Shown in pieces: positions 24,439-37,800 of a stretch of 64,000 nucleotides of DNA. The notes under the pieces are model-generated. The model made no database searches. It saw only the letters and a program-made list of their open reading frames with translations, and was not told where the DNA came from. Within the stretch, counting starts at the first letter, position 1. Every line of letters starts with the position of its first letter. The translations under genes and the position numbers were made by a program. The stretch is from Piscicola geometra (Eukaryota; Annelida; Clitellata; Hirudinida; Piscicolidae), in assembly GCA_943735955.1 (NCBI GenBank), contig OX030956.1, positions 15,372,695 to 15,436,694 on the forward strand, in the 5' to 3' direction.

Positions 24439-24463
24439 GTCATCAATCGGTTCTCCTTCTGAT

Positions 24464-24628
24464 CTAAAAACTGGGGCTAACCTTCAGATGCTTCAGGAAA
24501 TTAGAGCTTGACGAGATATTTCCACTAATCTGAACTCCACAACAATGCTTATACGTTGCGACGAAATTTTTTTCGTCAGATTTAATATTTGGGTTTTTAA
24601 AATGTTCTTTTACTACTGCTGTATTCAT
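24464..24628 (-). pseudogene. BED finger of hAT transposase (copy 2)
   Basis: 54-codon frame starting MNTAVVKEHFKNPNIKSDEK and continuing ATYKHCCGVQISG ... SSNFLKHLKVSPSF. The Cys pair and the later His match a BED zinc finger. This copy has the undisturbed frame from its ATG; the copy at 13033 has lost one base. Confidence 0.75.
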
Positions 24629-25086
24629 GATGCAATACTAGCAAAAAACTAGCAAGGGCCAAACTATCAGTTTATTTTTATTATTTTTATTTCAATAAAC
24701 AATTTTTTACCATGGAATTTCCCATTGATGGGCATTTCAAATGATATTTATAAATGTGGAATTTTGTAAACAAAATTATCTTTTAACTACTTTTGAGTAG
24801 TTAAACTACTTTGAGTAGTTAACTACTTTTGAGTAGTTTAACTACTCTCTAACTACTGACTACTTTTGAGTAGTTGAACTTTTTGCCTTAATTACTTTTG
24901 AGTAGTTTAACTACTTAATAGTTAAATACTGCCCATCTTTGCTAATTTCACATTAGAGGTCATAAGACCTGTGGGGGTCTCACTCCTTAAACTATATTTA
25001 GTTGACATTTTTATCCCGCAATTTAAGCAGAAATTCTGAAGTATCTTTGATTAAAGTTAAATTTTTTATGTGTATGTTTGATAAGC

Positions 25087-25205
25087 GTAGAGGTCAGACC
25101 GGGTGCTCGCGGGACTCCCAAGAGAACGGGATAAAAAGTAAAATTGGGAAAGGGAATGATAAGTAAAATCTGGAACGGAGACAATCGGGAATAGAGGGTC
25201 GTCGA
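25087..25205. mobile_element. hAT end fragment (TAGAGGTC family)
   Basis: tagaggtcagaccgggtgct at 25087 followed by cgggactccc and gggaacgg-like motifs matches the right end of the hAT at 60710-62019 in inverse orientation. Only about 120 bp remain. Confidence 0.55.
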
Positions 25206-25420
25206 ATAAGTTTATTGTTCTAAAATCTTGATTAACTTTTATTTATCAACAATACTTTCTGAAAAACTTGTGTAACAAGACAATAAGAGCCCGCCCCATG
25301 ATCCCTACTATGTAGAATTGTGTAATTCATAAATCCATTTTAGTTTGGGGCCTTATTATCGAAGCATATATCATAACTTAAAATTTCAAATATTTTGATG
25401 TTTTTTTTATGTGTCCAAAT

Positions 25421-26095
25421 CAGTGTTATTTTCGTAACGAAAACGAAAACGACAATTCTGAATAATCGTTCCACGAAAACGAAAATAAAAACTAAATTTA
25501 TTTTCAAAACGAAAACTAAAATAAAAACTATAATTATTTCCAAAACGAAACTGAAATAAAAACTATAATTATTTTTAAAACGAAAATTAAATAAATTTCA
25601 AAGTATGTCATAATATGGAAATGTATATTTTATATAAAAATAGATGTCTATGTTATAAACATTATCTTTAGGCTTTATGAAAGTAGTGCCATTTATAATA
25701 CGTTATTTTATTACCGCTTCACTTTGTCAATTAAATTATCACTTATTTTAATCGTAAATTTGTTAGTACTCAATAATTTACGGACTCAATTCTTATAATA
25801 TTTCAATTGACTGTTAATTTTTAAAACTTATTTGTTTTTAATATACAGTTCTATTTACTGTTTCATTTTATAATCAATTAATTTTGTTAGATATAAAAAA
25901 ATAGTGTTCAAAGTTGTGAATTATTATATTTTCAAAACTAGAATGAAAATAAAAACTTTAATTATTTTCAAAACGAAAACGAAAATAAAAACTTTAATTA
26001 TTTTCAAAACGAAAACGAAAATAAAAACTATAATTAATTCCAAAACGAAACTAAAATAAAAACTATAATTATTTTATGAAACGAAAATAACACTG
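25421..26095. mobile_element. hAT MITE, copy B
   Basis: TIRs CAGTGTTATTTTCGTAACG (25421) and GAAACGAAAATAACACTG (ending 26095), exact 8-bp TSD gtccaaat at 25413-25420 and 26096-26103. Inverse of copy A (10757-11497) throughout, without the tail insertion found there. The perfect TSD suggests a fairly recent insertion. Confidence 0.92.
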
Positions 26096-26103
26096 GTCCA
26101 AAT

Positions 26104-27445
26104 ATGGATCATTGGGCTCTAGACAAAAATTTTTGGTCAAAACAAAATAGCTAAAATGGCTCGATTATTTATTAACTGTGAACAAATATTTAGGCAAAAA
26201 TACATACATAGGTACCAAATAAATTAAAATGATGAATAACTTATTTTTATTGTATAAATATCGAGTAATCAATTATGAGTTTATAATTATTATATACACA
26301 TAATGGGTAAAATTAGTATTACAAATATCAAAAACAAAGTTTTTTTTGTGTTTTTTGTGTTGGCAACAGTAGTGCCTGACTGAATTTTCTGAAAAATTAA
26401 GAAGAAAAGTTCTAAAGCAATTATTCAGGTTTATAATCAGCCAATTGAAGAGATATATGCTTGCAATTCCTATTGCGTGAACATTCTGATCACTCGAAAT
26501 GACCAGAATTATTATTTTTTTCCAATACAAAGTCGTTTTTTCAGTATTATCCACAGATGAGATTAATTCAAAAACAAAATTCAGGCCAATGGTCACCCAG
26601 AGTTCTGTATGAATCTAGAGGAAAATGACTGGGTAAGAGCCCACTGATCCGATATCGGACATACTAATTTATATGTCATTTATAGCTATTCTGGGTAAAT
26701 TATAAGAAAGTAACTTTCTATTGTGTTGTATACGGTTAAAAAATAAAAGCATAATTACTGCGTCGTGTATTTTCTATTCAGTCAAACAAGTAAAACAAAC
26801 AATGTTGATTTCACATGATTTTAAAAATTGACTGTAAATAAACTATAGCACCAATTTAAATAAAAATTGTTTTAAAGTGTAGCTAACGCATCTATAATAC
26901 CTAACAAACACACAAAAAATATATAGGATTACTTAATTATAGTATTTTAATTTTAAAAACTTTGATGGTTTAATCCGTATAAAAAGCCATAGAAACTTAA
27001 TTAAATTACATAAAACCAATTATCTCAAATCATTAAAAAAATATCTGAGCTCACCCAATGTTTTAGATTGGTCGGCGACTATGATATAGCCTACAACACT
27101 CAAAATAATCTATTGAAGCCTTCTTGAAAAAAGTAGAACAGCAATAATTTATGGGCATGAAATCAGAGAAAAGACTAAAAAAGCTTATGCAACAACTATC
27201 TTTCACGAGTCAAACTCAAGGCCCACAAGATGATGCAGACGGAAGAGTGCTTAAAGAAAAATGGAAAAGCAAATACTTATTTGTGATTCAAGAAAGAAAA
27301 CTTTTTTTGTTACGAAGAGGTGTCGGTTATCAAATACTACAAGCTTCTTCAACATTTTGACCCAAAACATTGAGGACAAAATTAATTATGATTTACAAAA
27401 TTTTGTGTTTAAATACATAAATAATTATTGAATAAAAATTAATTA
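26104..27445. other. no feature recognised
   Basis: AT-rich spacer. The minus-strand frame at 26273-26596 and the plus-strand frame at 27151-27360 have no recognisable domain, repeat relation or splice context. Confidence 0.4.
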
Positions 27446-27449
27446 TTAA

Positions 27450-28160
27450 GCACAACATTAATTATTCAATACTAAATTAATTATTCAATACTAAATTAAT
27501 AATTCAATAGTAAATTAATTATTCAATACTAAATTAATTATTCAATACTAAATTAATTATTCAATACTAAATTAATTATTCAATACTAAATTAATTATTC
27601 AATACTAAATTAATTATTTAATACTAAATTAATTATTCAATAATAAATTAATTATTCAATACTAAATTAATTATTCAATACTAAATTAATTATTCAATAC
27701 TAAATTAATTATTCAATACTAAATTAATTATTCAATACTAAATTAATTATTCAAAACTAAATTAATTATTCAATACTAAATTAATTATTCAAAACTAAAT
27801 TAATTATTCAATACTAAATTAATTATTCAATACTAAATTAATTATTCAATACTAAATTAATTATTCAATACTAAATTAATTATTCAATACTAAATTAATT
27901 ATTCAATACTAAATTAATTATTCAATACTAAATTAATTATTCAATACTACATTAATTATTCAATACTAGATTAATTATTCAATACTAAATTAATTATTCA
28001 ATACTAAATTAATTATTCAATACAAAAATAATTATTCAATACAAAAATAATTATTCAATACAAAAATAATTATTCAATACAAAAATAATTATTCAATACA
28101 AAAATAATTATTCAATACAAAAATAATTATTCAATACAAAAATAATTATTCAATACCAAA
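27450..28160. repeat. 19-bp satellite array 1
   Basis: Head-to-tail units attaattattcaatactaa (19 bp), roughly 30 copies to about 28015, then a homogeneous block of seven units of ataattattcaatacaaaa to 28155. Single-base variants such as caaaacta recur. No spacers or coding potential. Confidence 0.97.
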
Positions 28161-28754
28161 TTAAAGATTTTTGTTGTTGTAATTAAAATAATATTAATTA
28201 TTATTATAACTAATAAAATAATTCGAAGTAATAGTTTTATCGAACTATTTGCAATTGAAATTCATTTCTGTTTTGATAAATGTGGTTTGAATCAATTTAT
28301 TTATGATTTCTTACTGCACAGAAGTATGTCAAGCTTCCGCACACGTTGCGTTTTCGCAACTTTTTGCCCCATTAAAGTTTAAGAAATAATTGTTTTCAAT
28401 TTTGCTTGAGTTATTATTATAACCATATAATGCAAGGCTAAATGTGAAATTCATGTTAACTTTTTTTTTCGGGTAGCAGCGGTAAATGGGCTAAATAAAA
28501 TCTACCAATTATAATTGATAAAGAATATAGATAGTTTATTAATGATACAAAAGAAAAACTAAAAACTAAGTTGCATAGTATTCTTAGATTTACGTCATCA
28601 TTTTTTAAACTAAAGTAAAAAAATTATGTTTGATATGAGATCCTGAACAGTCTATAATTTTTGTAAAAATATATAGCTTAAACTAAATTTAGATTTGTTT
28701 TCAGTTACAAAATAATTTTTCGATCAGTTTGTGAAATCTTATCATCATTTAATT

Positions 28755-28933
28755 TACCGGAAGAAGTGCAGTAGCAGATGTGGTAGCAGATATTCTCAAA
28801 CGACGAGCAGATACAGTCGTCCTAAGACGAATTTTAATAAGCCGAAGTTTAAAAAATGCTCTTTCTGCATCTTATGAAGTAACTGGCAGAGTCAGAGCAA
28901 CATCGAGCATATAGTGCAACTCGGGCTAAAGGC
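28755..28933 (-). pseudogene. hAT dimerisation domain, ZMYM1-like lineage
   Basis: Minus strand reads VALTLPVTS, a stop, then DAERAFFKLRLIKIRL and RTTVSARRLRISA, the C-terminal signature of the TTF/ZMYM1-like branch of hAT transposases (typical wording LTLPVTScEaERsFSkL..IK). The stop replaces the usual Cys. Its upstream parts are at 31420-31970, displaced by an insertion of about 2.5 kb. Confidence 0.8.
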
Positions 28934-29490
28934 GTGTGGCTCACAAAAGTTCTTGCAGTTCGATACACGCAATGAGATCAGATGATGTGCACGTAAACTT
29001 GATGTGTTGATGTGATTTTGATGTGATTTTGAGCTGTCTTTGCACAGTTTCAGCATTATTTCCATGAAGGCTGTCTTATTCTGAAAGTTTGGGAGTTGTG
29101 TCTCTCTGGGTTGTTCTATATATATGTCGAAGGCCATCGGGGCCAATGGCCCCACTTTTTCAAAACTGGCCCGAAAGAATCCTGATTGGCCCCAATGACA
29201 TTTTTGTTCCAAATTTTATTTTCGAATTTTTTTTATTGTGACATTTTTTATATGTTTCTTTGTCTAAAAGAATGTCGCGGGAAGAAGTTGTCATTGACAA
29301 GTTGAGCCAATCAAAAATAGCCTCGTGCTTTAGTCCGGTCATTCGCGTGCAGACTCGATCAATCTATAAAAGCCTCTTTCAATCTATACAATACTTGTGT
29401 TGTATAGCATACTTTGTAATACCGTTAGGTGATTAAAGTCGCGTGAAATTAAAGAGATATTAAAAAAGTTATTACTAAGAAATCTGTCAA

Positions 29491-30890
29491 ATGTCTTCCT
29501 CAAGTGGTTCTCAAGATAGAAAAGAGTCAAGCCAAAAAGAAAACAGAGCATTCCAACAAGCATGGAAAATTAATAACAATTGGTTTCGCTTTGACAATAT
29601 GAAAAATGTACTGTACTGTGATCTATGTATGAAGGTGCAAAATAAAAACTCTTTTACTTTTGGATGCAGTAATATTAATAAAAACTCGGTGTTAGACATG
29701 CCAGTTCTAAAGGTAACTGTTAATGAAATAGCATAATTTAGCTCAATTATTTCTTCATTATAAGTATTTTGAAATGAAGATCACCTGCGTTCACTTTTTT
29801 TATAATCCTAGATCACACTAATGCTGTTGGCGCCAGCAAGCAATAAGTGTTCATGGTTTCTGCCTGTGAAGTGGCCTTTGGCAAGAATGAAGCAGCAATA
29901 ACTGCAGCACTCAAAAACGTATACTTTGCTGCTAAGCAGAATCTCGCTAGTTCTGGGATTCCTGCTTTAAATGCTCATTGCATAGAACAGGGTGTCATAG
30001 CACTAGCAGGTCTAAGGGTTGACTTTAGAAGAAAAGTCAGGAAAATCTTGAAGTCTTTATAAACCAATAACAACCTTCAAGTTTTTGTACATTGCTCACT
30101 TTTTGTGTGATGTGCTCAAGCCTATTTTTATATTGTCCAAAATGTACCAAAAGAAAGACTTGGCTTATTTTGAGATTGCACCCCTTTTAACAGCAACTAT
30201 TCAGACTTTAGACTTTATGTAAAAAATTAAGTCAGGCCCCATGATGCAGAAGTTTTCAAAGTTTATACCTGAAATTCCAAAGCCTGATGAGTTTTGTCTG
30301 TGTATTTTTGATTATGAAGGTCACACTATTCAAGACAGTGTGAAACAGAGAACTGAAGCTGAGTCTGTATGCGGGAAGTTCGTTGAAAGCATGATAAAAA
30401 GCCTCAATAGTAGGTTTTCAGACAACGAGGATGGGTCTGTATTAAAAGCAATAAACAATTTTTTATCCAAGTATTTCAGTTTCCAAAATACATTCAGACA
30501 TAGAAACAGTATCTGAGTACTAGAGGCTGTGGGTATTGAGAGCTCACAACCTGAAATACTCAGCTTCGCCAATTTCACTCGAGCCAGCCATGGTAATAAG
30601 TCAATCACTGACATAAAAACCACAACTAATTTGGCCATTAAAAACTCTAATTCTTATCCAGCATCAGCGGAAACTGCCAAACGATTGTTACTATCGCCAG
30701 TATCAACTGTAGAGGGTGAAAGAGGATTCAGTAGACAAAACTTAATAAAATCTGACTTAAGAAAGAGTATAAATATAAAAAATTTAGAAATTTAATGAAT
30801 ATCTCTATTGAAGGTGAAGAAGTTAAAGAAATTGACTTTAAATGTAATTACAAACTTTGGGCGAAAAATAAACAAGGCAGAATAATGAAT
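29491..30890 (+). pseudogene. hAT-derived transposase gene, ZNF862-like lineage, degraded
   Basis: Plus-strand blocks in order: a start region with WKINNNWFRFDNMKNVLYCD and LCMKVQNKNSF (29491-29736), a TTF/BED-like finger; FAAKQNLASSGIPALNAHC (29847-30062); SKFIPEIPKPDEF and a following helical block (30241-30516); and the C-terminal dimerisation domain at 30529-30795 (VSTVEGERGFSRQNLIKSDL). A one-base shift at about 30793 leads into SIEGEEVKEIDFKCNYKLWA, the usual tail after that domain. The typical VSTveCERGFS cysteine is Gly here. Gaps and stops between blocks indicate a dead element, although introns could hide in some. It lies within the displaced ZMYM1-like hAT. Confidence 0.75.
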
Positions 30891-31247
30891 TAACAATTAT
30901 ATCAGTTTGAATATGCATAAGCAAGTTTTTTTAACATTAAATTTATATTTGTCTAAAAGATTCTCTATAAATTATAGCTATAATACGTGTTAACTTGTGA
31001 TAAATAAATGAATGTAATGTTTTCTTCATTGTCTTAAAAAATATTTAACGCTCACTTTATACAAGTAAAACTAAAAATTAGAATAATTATAAAACGAAGA
31101 AGACACTCTCTTTGTAGGGGAGTTTTATTGATTTGAAGCCGACTAGGAGCTTATTGAGGGTGAGTTAAAAAATAAATCGGTGCGCCTTATACATGGGACT
31201 TTTTAAAAAAATTGGCCCCACAAACTTTTGGGTCAGCGCGGGCCCTG

Positions 31248-31970
<723 letters not shown>

Positions 31971-32057
31971 TATAGGGAACTAACGCACTGGCCCTCAAGG
32001 TAGTTGTTTTGGTGTTTTCATTTCTGGAAAAGTTAAACAAGTCGTTGCAATCAGCAA

Positions 32058-32408
32058 GTGATATGGTTGCAGCGTGTTGTGCAAGAACTGCATCGCCTAC
32101 GATTAAATGAACAGTTTAACGCCCATTTCAGAGATGTCAACATAATGGTTTTGGAATATGATCTCGAGCCGATTGCTGTACCTCGGGTGCAAAAGCCGCC
32201 ACAAAAGTATTGTGGGCTGGGCCCAGCTTATGTAGCAACACCAGAGGAACATTATCGAGCGGCATATAACGCTGTCATAGACATTGCAATCATGCAACTC
32301 ACAGAAAGGTTCAATCGAGATTCTCCTGGTTTGCGTTCATACTTGCAGCTGGAGACAATGTTGCTAACTGCTGAAGTAAATCATGATATTTGCAAGCAGA
32401 TGAATTAA
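32058..32408 (+). pseudogene. hAT transposase fragment, opposite orientation
   Basis: 116-codon frame with EQFNAHFRDVNIMVLEYD, PIAVPRVQKPPQKY, YRAAYNAVIDIAIMQLTERF: the segment that lies between the PTRW region and the dimerisation domain in ZMYM1-like hAT proteins. It points away from the 31420-31970 minus-strand parts, so the element has been inverted locally or two elements are juxtaposed. Confidence 0.65.
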
Positions 32409-32865
32409 ATGAAACTGGTGTTTGTTTACTGTTAACTATGTTTAAAGACCAGAATGAACTTTAGCACAAACGCAATAAATAAGGCAAGCTAGGATCACGG
32501 AAGTCAGACATCTCTTTTCTTAGGTTGAAAGAATTGTGTGTAACTTTTTTAAACTATTTCACTCAGAAATTAATGGAAAACAAGATGTTATAAAATTTAT
32601 TTGATGGGTTGATGGCTAGCTGTAATTGAATTTATATAGGTGACAAATAATAAAAGATACTGAAATCGCTATTATTTTTCTTCAAATCGCTCATAACAGA
32701 AAAGTATTTTTATTGAGTATCAAACTTTTTTTTAATGTTTGTTGATACAAATATTAATAGTTGATACAAAAATAATTTACACCATTAGTCGATACTGGTT
32801 GTTTGATTCCAACCCTAGGGAGGACTCCCCCAAGAATTTCTGCAGATCGCCGCCCCTGAAAAATA

Positions 32866-33394
32866 CATTATTAAATGAAAAAACACTATTAATGAAAAAA
32901 CATTATTAAATGAAAAATACATTATTAATGGGAAAACATTATTAAATGAAAAATGCATTATTAAATGAAAAATACATTATTAAATGAAAAATACATTATT
33001 AAATGAAAAATACATTATTGCATAAATGAAAAATTATTACATGAAAAATTAATTAATACATGAAAAATACATTATTGATTGAAAAATACATTATTAATGG
33101 AAAAACATTATTAAATGAAAAATACATTATTAAATGAAAAATACATTATTAAATGAAAAATACATTATTAAATGAAAAATACATTATTAAATGAAAAATA
33201 CATTATTAAATGAAAAATACATTATTACATAAATGAAAAATTATTACATGAAAAATTAATTAATACAGGAAAAATACATTATTACATAAATGAAAAATTA
33301 TTACATGAAATATAAATTAATACATAAAAAATACATTATTAAATGAAAAAATATTATTAATGAAAAAACATTATTAAATGAAAAATACATTATT
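32866..33394. repeat. 19-bp satellite array 2a
   Basis: Units aaatgaaaaatacattatt (19 bp) with shorter variants (acattattaatggaaaa) and interspersed ttattacatgaaaaattaat. Grades into array 2b. Confidence 0.93.
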
Positions 33395-34750
33395 AATGAA
33401 AAATAAATTATTACATGAAAAATACATTATTATATGAAAAATAAATTATTACATGAAAAATAAATTACTACATGAAAAATAAATTATTACATGAAAAATA
33501 AATTATTACATGAAAAATAAATTATTACATGAAAAATAAATTATTACATGAAAAATAAAATTATTACATGAAAAATAAATTATTACATGAAAAATAAATT
33601 ATTACATGAAAAATAAATTATTACATGAAAAATAATTTATTACATGAAAAATAAATTATTACATGAAAAATAAATTATTACATGAAAAATAAATTCTTAC
33701 ATGAAAAATAAATTACTACATGAAAAATAAATTATTACATGAAAAATAAATTATTACATGAAAAAAAAATTACTACATGAAAAATAAATTATTACATGAA
33801 AAATAAATTATTACATGAAAAATAAATTACTACATGAAAAATAAATTATTAAATGAAAAATAAAATTATTACATGAAAAATAAATTATTACATGAAAAAT
33901 AAATTATTACATGAAAAATAAATTATTACATGAAAAATAATTTATTACATGAAAAATAAATTATTACATGAAAAATAAATTATTACATGAAAAATAAATT
34001 ATTACATGAAAAATAAATTACTACATGAAAAATAAATTATTACATGAAAAATAAATTATTACATGAAAAATAAATTATTACATGAAAAATAAATTCTTAC
34101 ATGAAAAATAAATTACTACATGAAAAATAAATTATTACATGAAAAATAAATTATTACATGAAAAAAAAATTACTACATGAAAAATAAATTATTACATGAA
34201 AAATAAATTATTACATGAAAAATAAATTACTACATGAAAAATAAATTATTAAATGAAAAATAAAATTATTACATGAAAAATAAATTATTACATGAAAAAT
34301 AAATTATTACATGAAAAATAAATTATTACATGAAAAATAATTTATTACATGAAAAATAAATTATTACATGAAAAATAAATTATTACATGAAAAATAAATT
34401 ATTACATGAAAAATAAATTACTACATGAAAAATAAATTATTACATGAAAAATAAATTATTACATGAAAAATAAATTATTACATGAAAAATAAATTATTAC
34501 ATGAAAAATAAATTACTACATGAAAAATAAATTATTACATGAAAAATAATTTATTACATGAAAAATAAATTATTACATGAAAAATAAATTATTACATGAA
34601 AAATAAATTATTACATGAAAAATAAATTACCAACCATATTACTAACCACAAAATAAATTACTAACCATATTACTAACCACAAAAGAAATTACTAACCACA
34701 AAAGAAATTACTAACCACAAAATAAATTACTAACCACGAAATAAATTACA
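33395..34750. repeat. 19-bp satellite array 2b with a 400-bp higher-order repeat
   Basis: Units aaattattacatgaaaaat (19 bp), about 65 copies, ending in units of aaattactaaccacaaaat. Rare variants repeat in the same order: aaattcttac at 33691 and 34091, and the following actaca, aaaaaaaatt and ataaaatt variants, an offset of exactly 400 bp (21 units plus one extra base). So a 400-bp block was duplicated. Confidence 0.95.
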
Positions 34751-34839
34751 AAATAAACGCTCTAATTCACCTTGGTGGTAATTTTGAAGGGCTTTGAATA
34801 AATCTATTTTTGTTTAATAATTTATTTTGTTTTTCATTT

Positions 34840-37800
34840 TCGTTTCTTCAATAATTTATATTTATTTAACCAATTATGTTTATTTAATAATTTATATTTA
34901 TTTAATAAATGATATTTATTTAATAAATTATATTTATTTAATAAATTATATTTATTTAATAAATTATATTTATTTAATAAATTATATTTATTTAATAAAT
35001 TATATTTATTTAATAAATTATATTTATTTAATAAATTATATTTATTTAATAAATTATATTTATTTAATAAATTATATTTATTTAATAAATTATATTTATT
35101 TAATAAATTATATTTATTTAATAAATTATATTTATTTAATAAATGATATTTATTTAATAAATGATATTTATTTAATAAATTATATTTATTAAAGAAGTGA
35201 TATTTATTAAATAAATGATATTTATTAAATAAATGATATTTATTAAATAAATGATATTTATTAAATAAATGATATTTATTAAATAAATGATATTTATTTA
35301 ATAAATTGTAATTATTTTCTAATTTATAATTATTTACTAATTTATTTAATAAATTATATGTATTTAATAAATTATATTTATTTTAAAAATTATATTTATT
35401 TAATAAATTATATTTATTTAATAAATTATTTTTATTTAAAAAATTATATTTATTTGAAAAATTATTTTTATTTAAAAAATTATATTGATTTAATAAATGA
35501 TATTTAATTAATAAAAGATATTTATTTAATAAATGATATTTATTTAATAAATGATATTGATTTAATAAATGATATTGATTTAATAAATGATATTTATTTA
35601 ATAAATTATATTGATTTAATAAATGATATTTATTTAATAAATGATATTTATTTAATAAAAGATATTTATTTAATAAATGATATTTATTTAATAAATGATA
35701 TTTATTTAATAAATGATATTTATTTAATAAATGATATTTATTTAATAAATGATATTTATTTAATAAATGATATTTATTTAATAAATTATATTTATTTAAT
35801 AAATGATATTTATTTAATAAATGATATTTATTTAATAAATGATATTTATTTAATAAATGATATTTATTTAATAAATGATATTTATTCAATAAATGATATT
35901 TATTTAATAAATGATATTTATTTAATAAATGATATTTATTTAATAAATGATATTTATTTAATAAATGATATTTATTTAATAAATGATATTTATTTAATAA
36001 ATGATATTTATTTAATAACTGATATTTATTTAATAAATGATATTTATTTAATAAATGATATTTATTTAATAAATGATATTTATTTAATAAATGATATTTA
36101 TTTAATAAATGATATTTATTTAATAAATGATATTTATTTAATAAATGATATTTATTGAATAAATGATATTTATTTAATAAATGATATTTATTTAATAAAT
36201 GATATTTATTTAATAAATGATATTTATTTAATAAATGATATTTATTTAATAAATGATATTTATTTAATAAATGATATTTATTTAATAAATGATATTTATT
36301 TAATAAATTATATTTATTTAATAAATGATATTTATTGAATAAATGATATTTATTGAATAAATGATATTTATTGAATAAATGATATTTATTGAATAAATGA
36401 TATTTATTAAATAAATGATATTTATTAAATAAATGATATTTATTAAATAAATGATATTTATTAAATAAATGATATTTATTTAATAAATTGTAATTATTTT
36501 CTAATTTATAATTATTTACTAATTTATTTAATAAATTATATGTATTTAATAAATTATATTTATTTAAAAAATTATATTTATTTAATAAATTATATTTATT
36601 TAATAAATTATTTTTATTTAAAAAATTATATTTATTTGAAAAATTATTTTTATTTAAAAAATTATATTGATTTAATAAATGATATTTAATTAATAAAAGA
36701 TATTTATTTAATAAATGATATTTATTTAATAAATGATATTGATTTAATAAATGATATTGATTTAATAAATGATATTTATTTAATAAATTATATTGATTTA
36801 ATAAATGATATTTATTTAATAAATGATATTTATTTAATAAAAGATATTTATTTAATAAATGATATTTATTTAATAAATGATATTTATTTAATAAATGATA
36901 TTTATTTAATAAATGATATTTATTGAATAAATGATATTTATTGAATAAATGATATTTATTGAATAAATGATATTTATTGAATAAATGATATTTATTGAAT
37001 AAATGATATTTATTGAATAAATGATATTTATTGAATAAATGATATTTATTTAATAAATGATATTTATTGAATAAATGATATTTATTGAATAAATGATATT
37101 TATTGAATAAATGATATTTATTGAATAAATGATATTTATTTAATAAATTATACTTATTGAATAAATGATATTTATTGAATAAATGATATTTGTTTAATAA
37201 AAGATATTTATTTAATAAATGATATTTATTTAATAAATGATATTTATTTAATAAATGATATTTATTTAATAAATTATATTTATTTAATAAATGATATTTA
37301 TTGAATAAATGATATTTATTTAATAAATGATATTTATTGAATAAATGATATTTATTGAATAAATGATATTTATTGAATAAATGATATTTATTGAATAAAT
37401 GATATTTATTGAATAAATGATATTTATTGAATAAATGATATTTATTGAATAAATGATATTTATTGAATAAATGATATTTATTGAATAAATTATATTTATT
37501 TAATAAATGATATTTATTTAATAAATGATATTTATTTAATAAATGATATTTATTTAATAACTGATATTTATTTAATAAATGATATTTATTTAATAAATGA
37601 TATTTATTTAATAAATGATATTTATTTAATAAATGATATTTATTTAATAAATGATATTTATTTAATAAATGATATTTATTTAATAAATGATATTTATTTA
37701 ATAAATGATATTTATTTAATAAATGATATTTATTTAATAAATGATATTTATTTAATAAATGATATTTATTTAATAAATGATATTTATTTAATAAATGATA

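Larger units (their letters stand above)
23562..24941 (-). mobile_element. complete but internally deleted hAT transposon
   Basis: Ends CAGTGATGGACACTCAACTA (23562) and tactgcccatctttg (ending 24941), flanked by an exact 8-bp TSD ctaatttc at 23554-23561 and 24942-24949. Both subterminal regions carry many taactacttttgagtagt motifs. Minus-strand BED finger (24464-24628) and hAT dimerisation domain (24133-24438) are joined directly; the catalytic middle is missing. At 1380 bp it is a non-autonomous derivative that kept both DNA-binding and dimerisation parts. Confidence 0.9.

Noticed and set aside
27450..28160. CRISPR-like array
   Set aside because: Units of 19 bp are contiguous with no unique spacers, in a eukaryotic context; it is a satellite.
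34827..35889. Long repetitive open frames (YLIN and NKYHLL repeats, 121 and 168 codons)
   Set aside because: They are translations of the 18-bp satellite; the unit length is a multiple of three and happens to lack stops.
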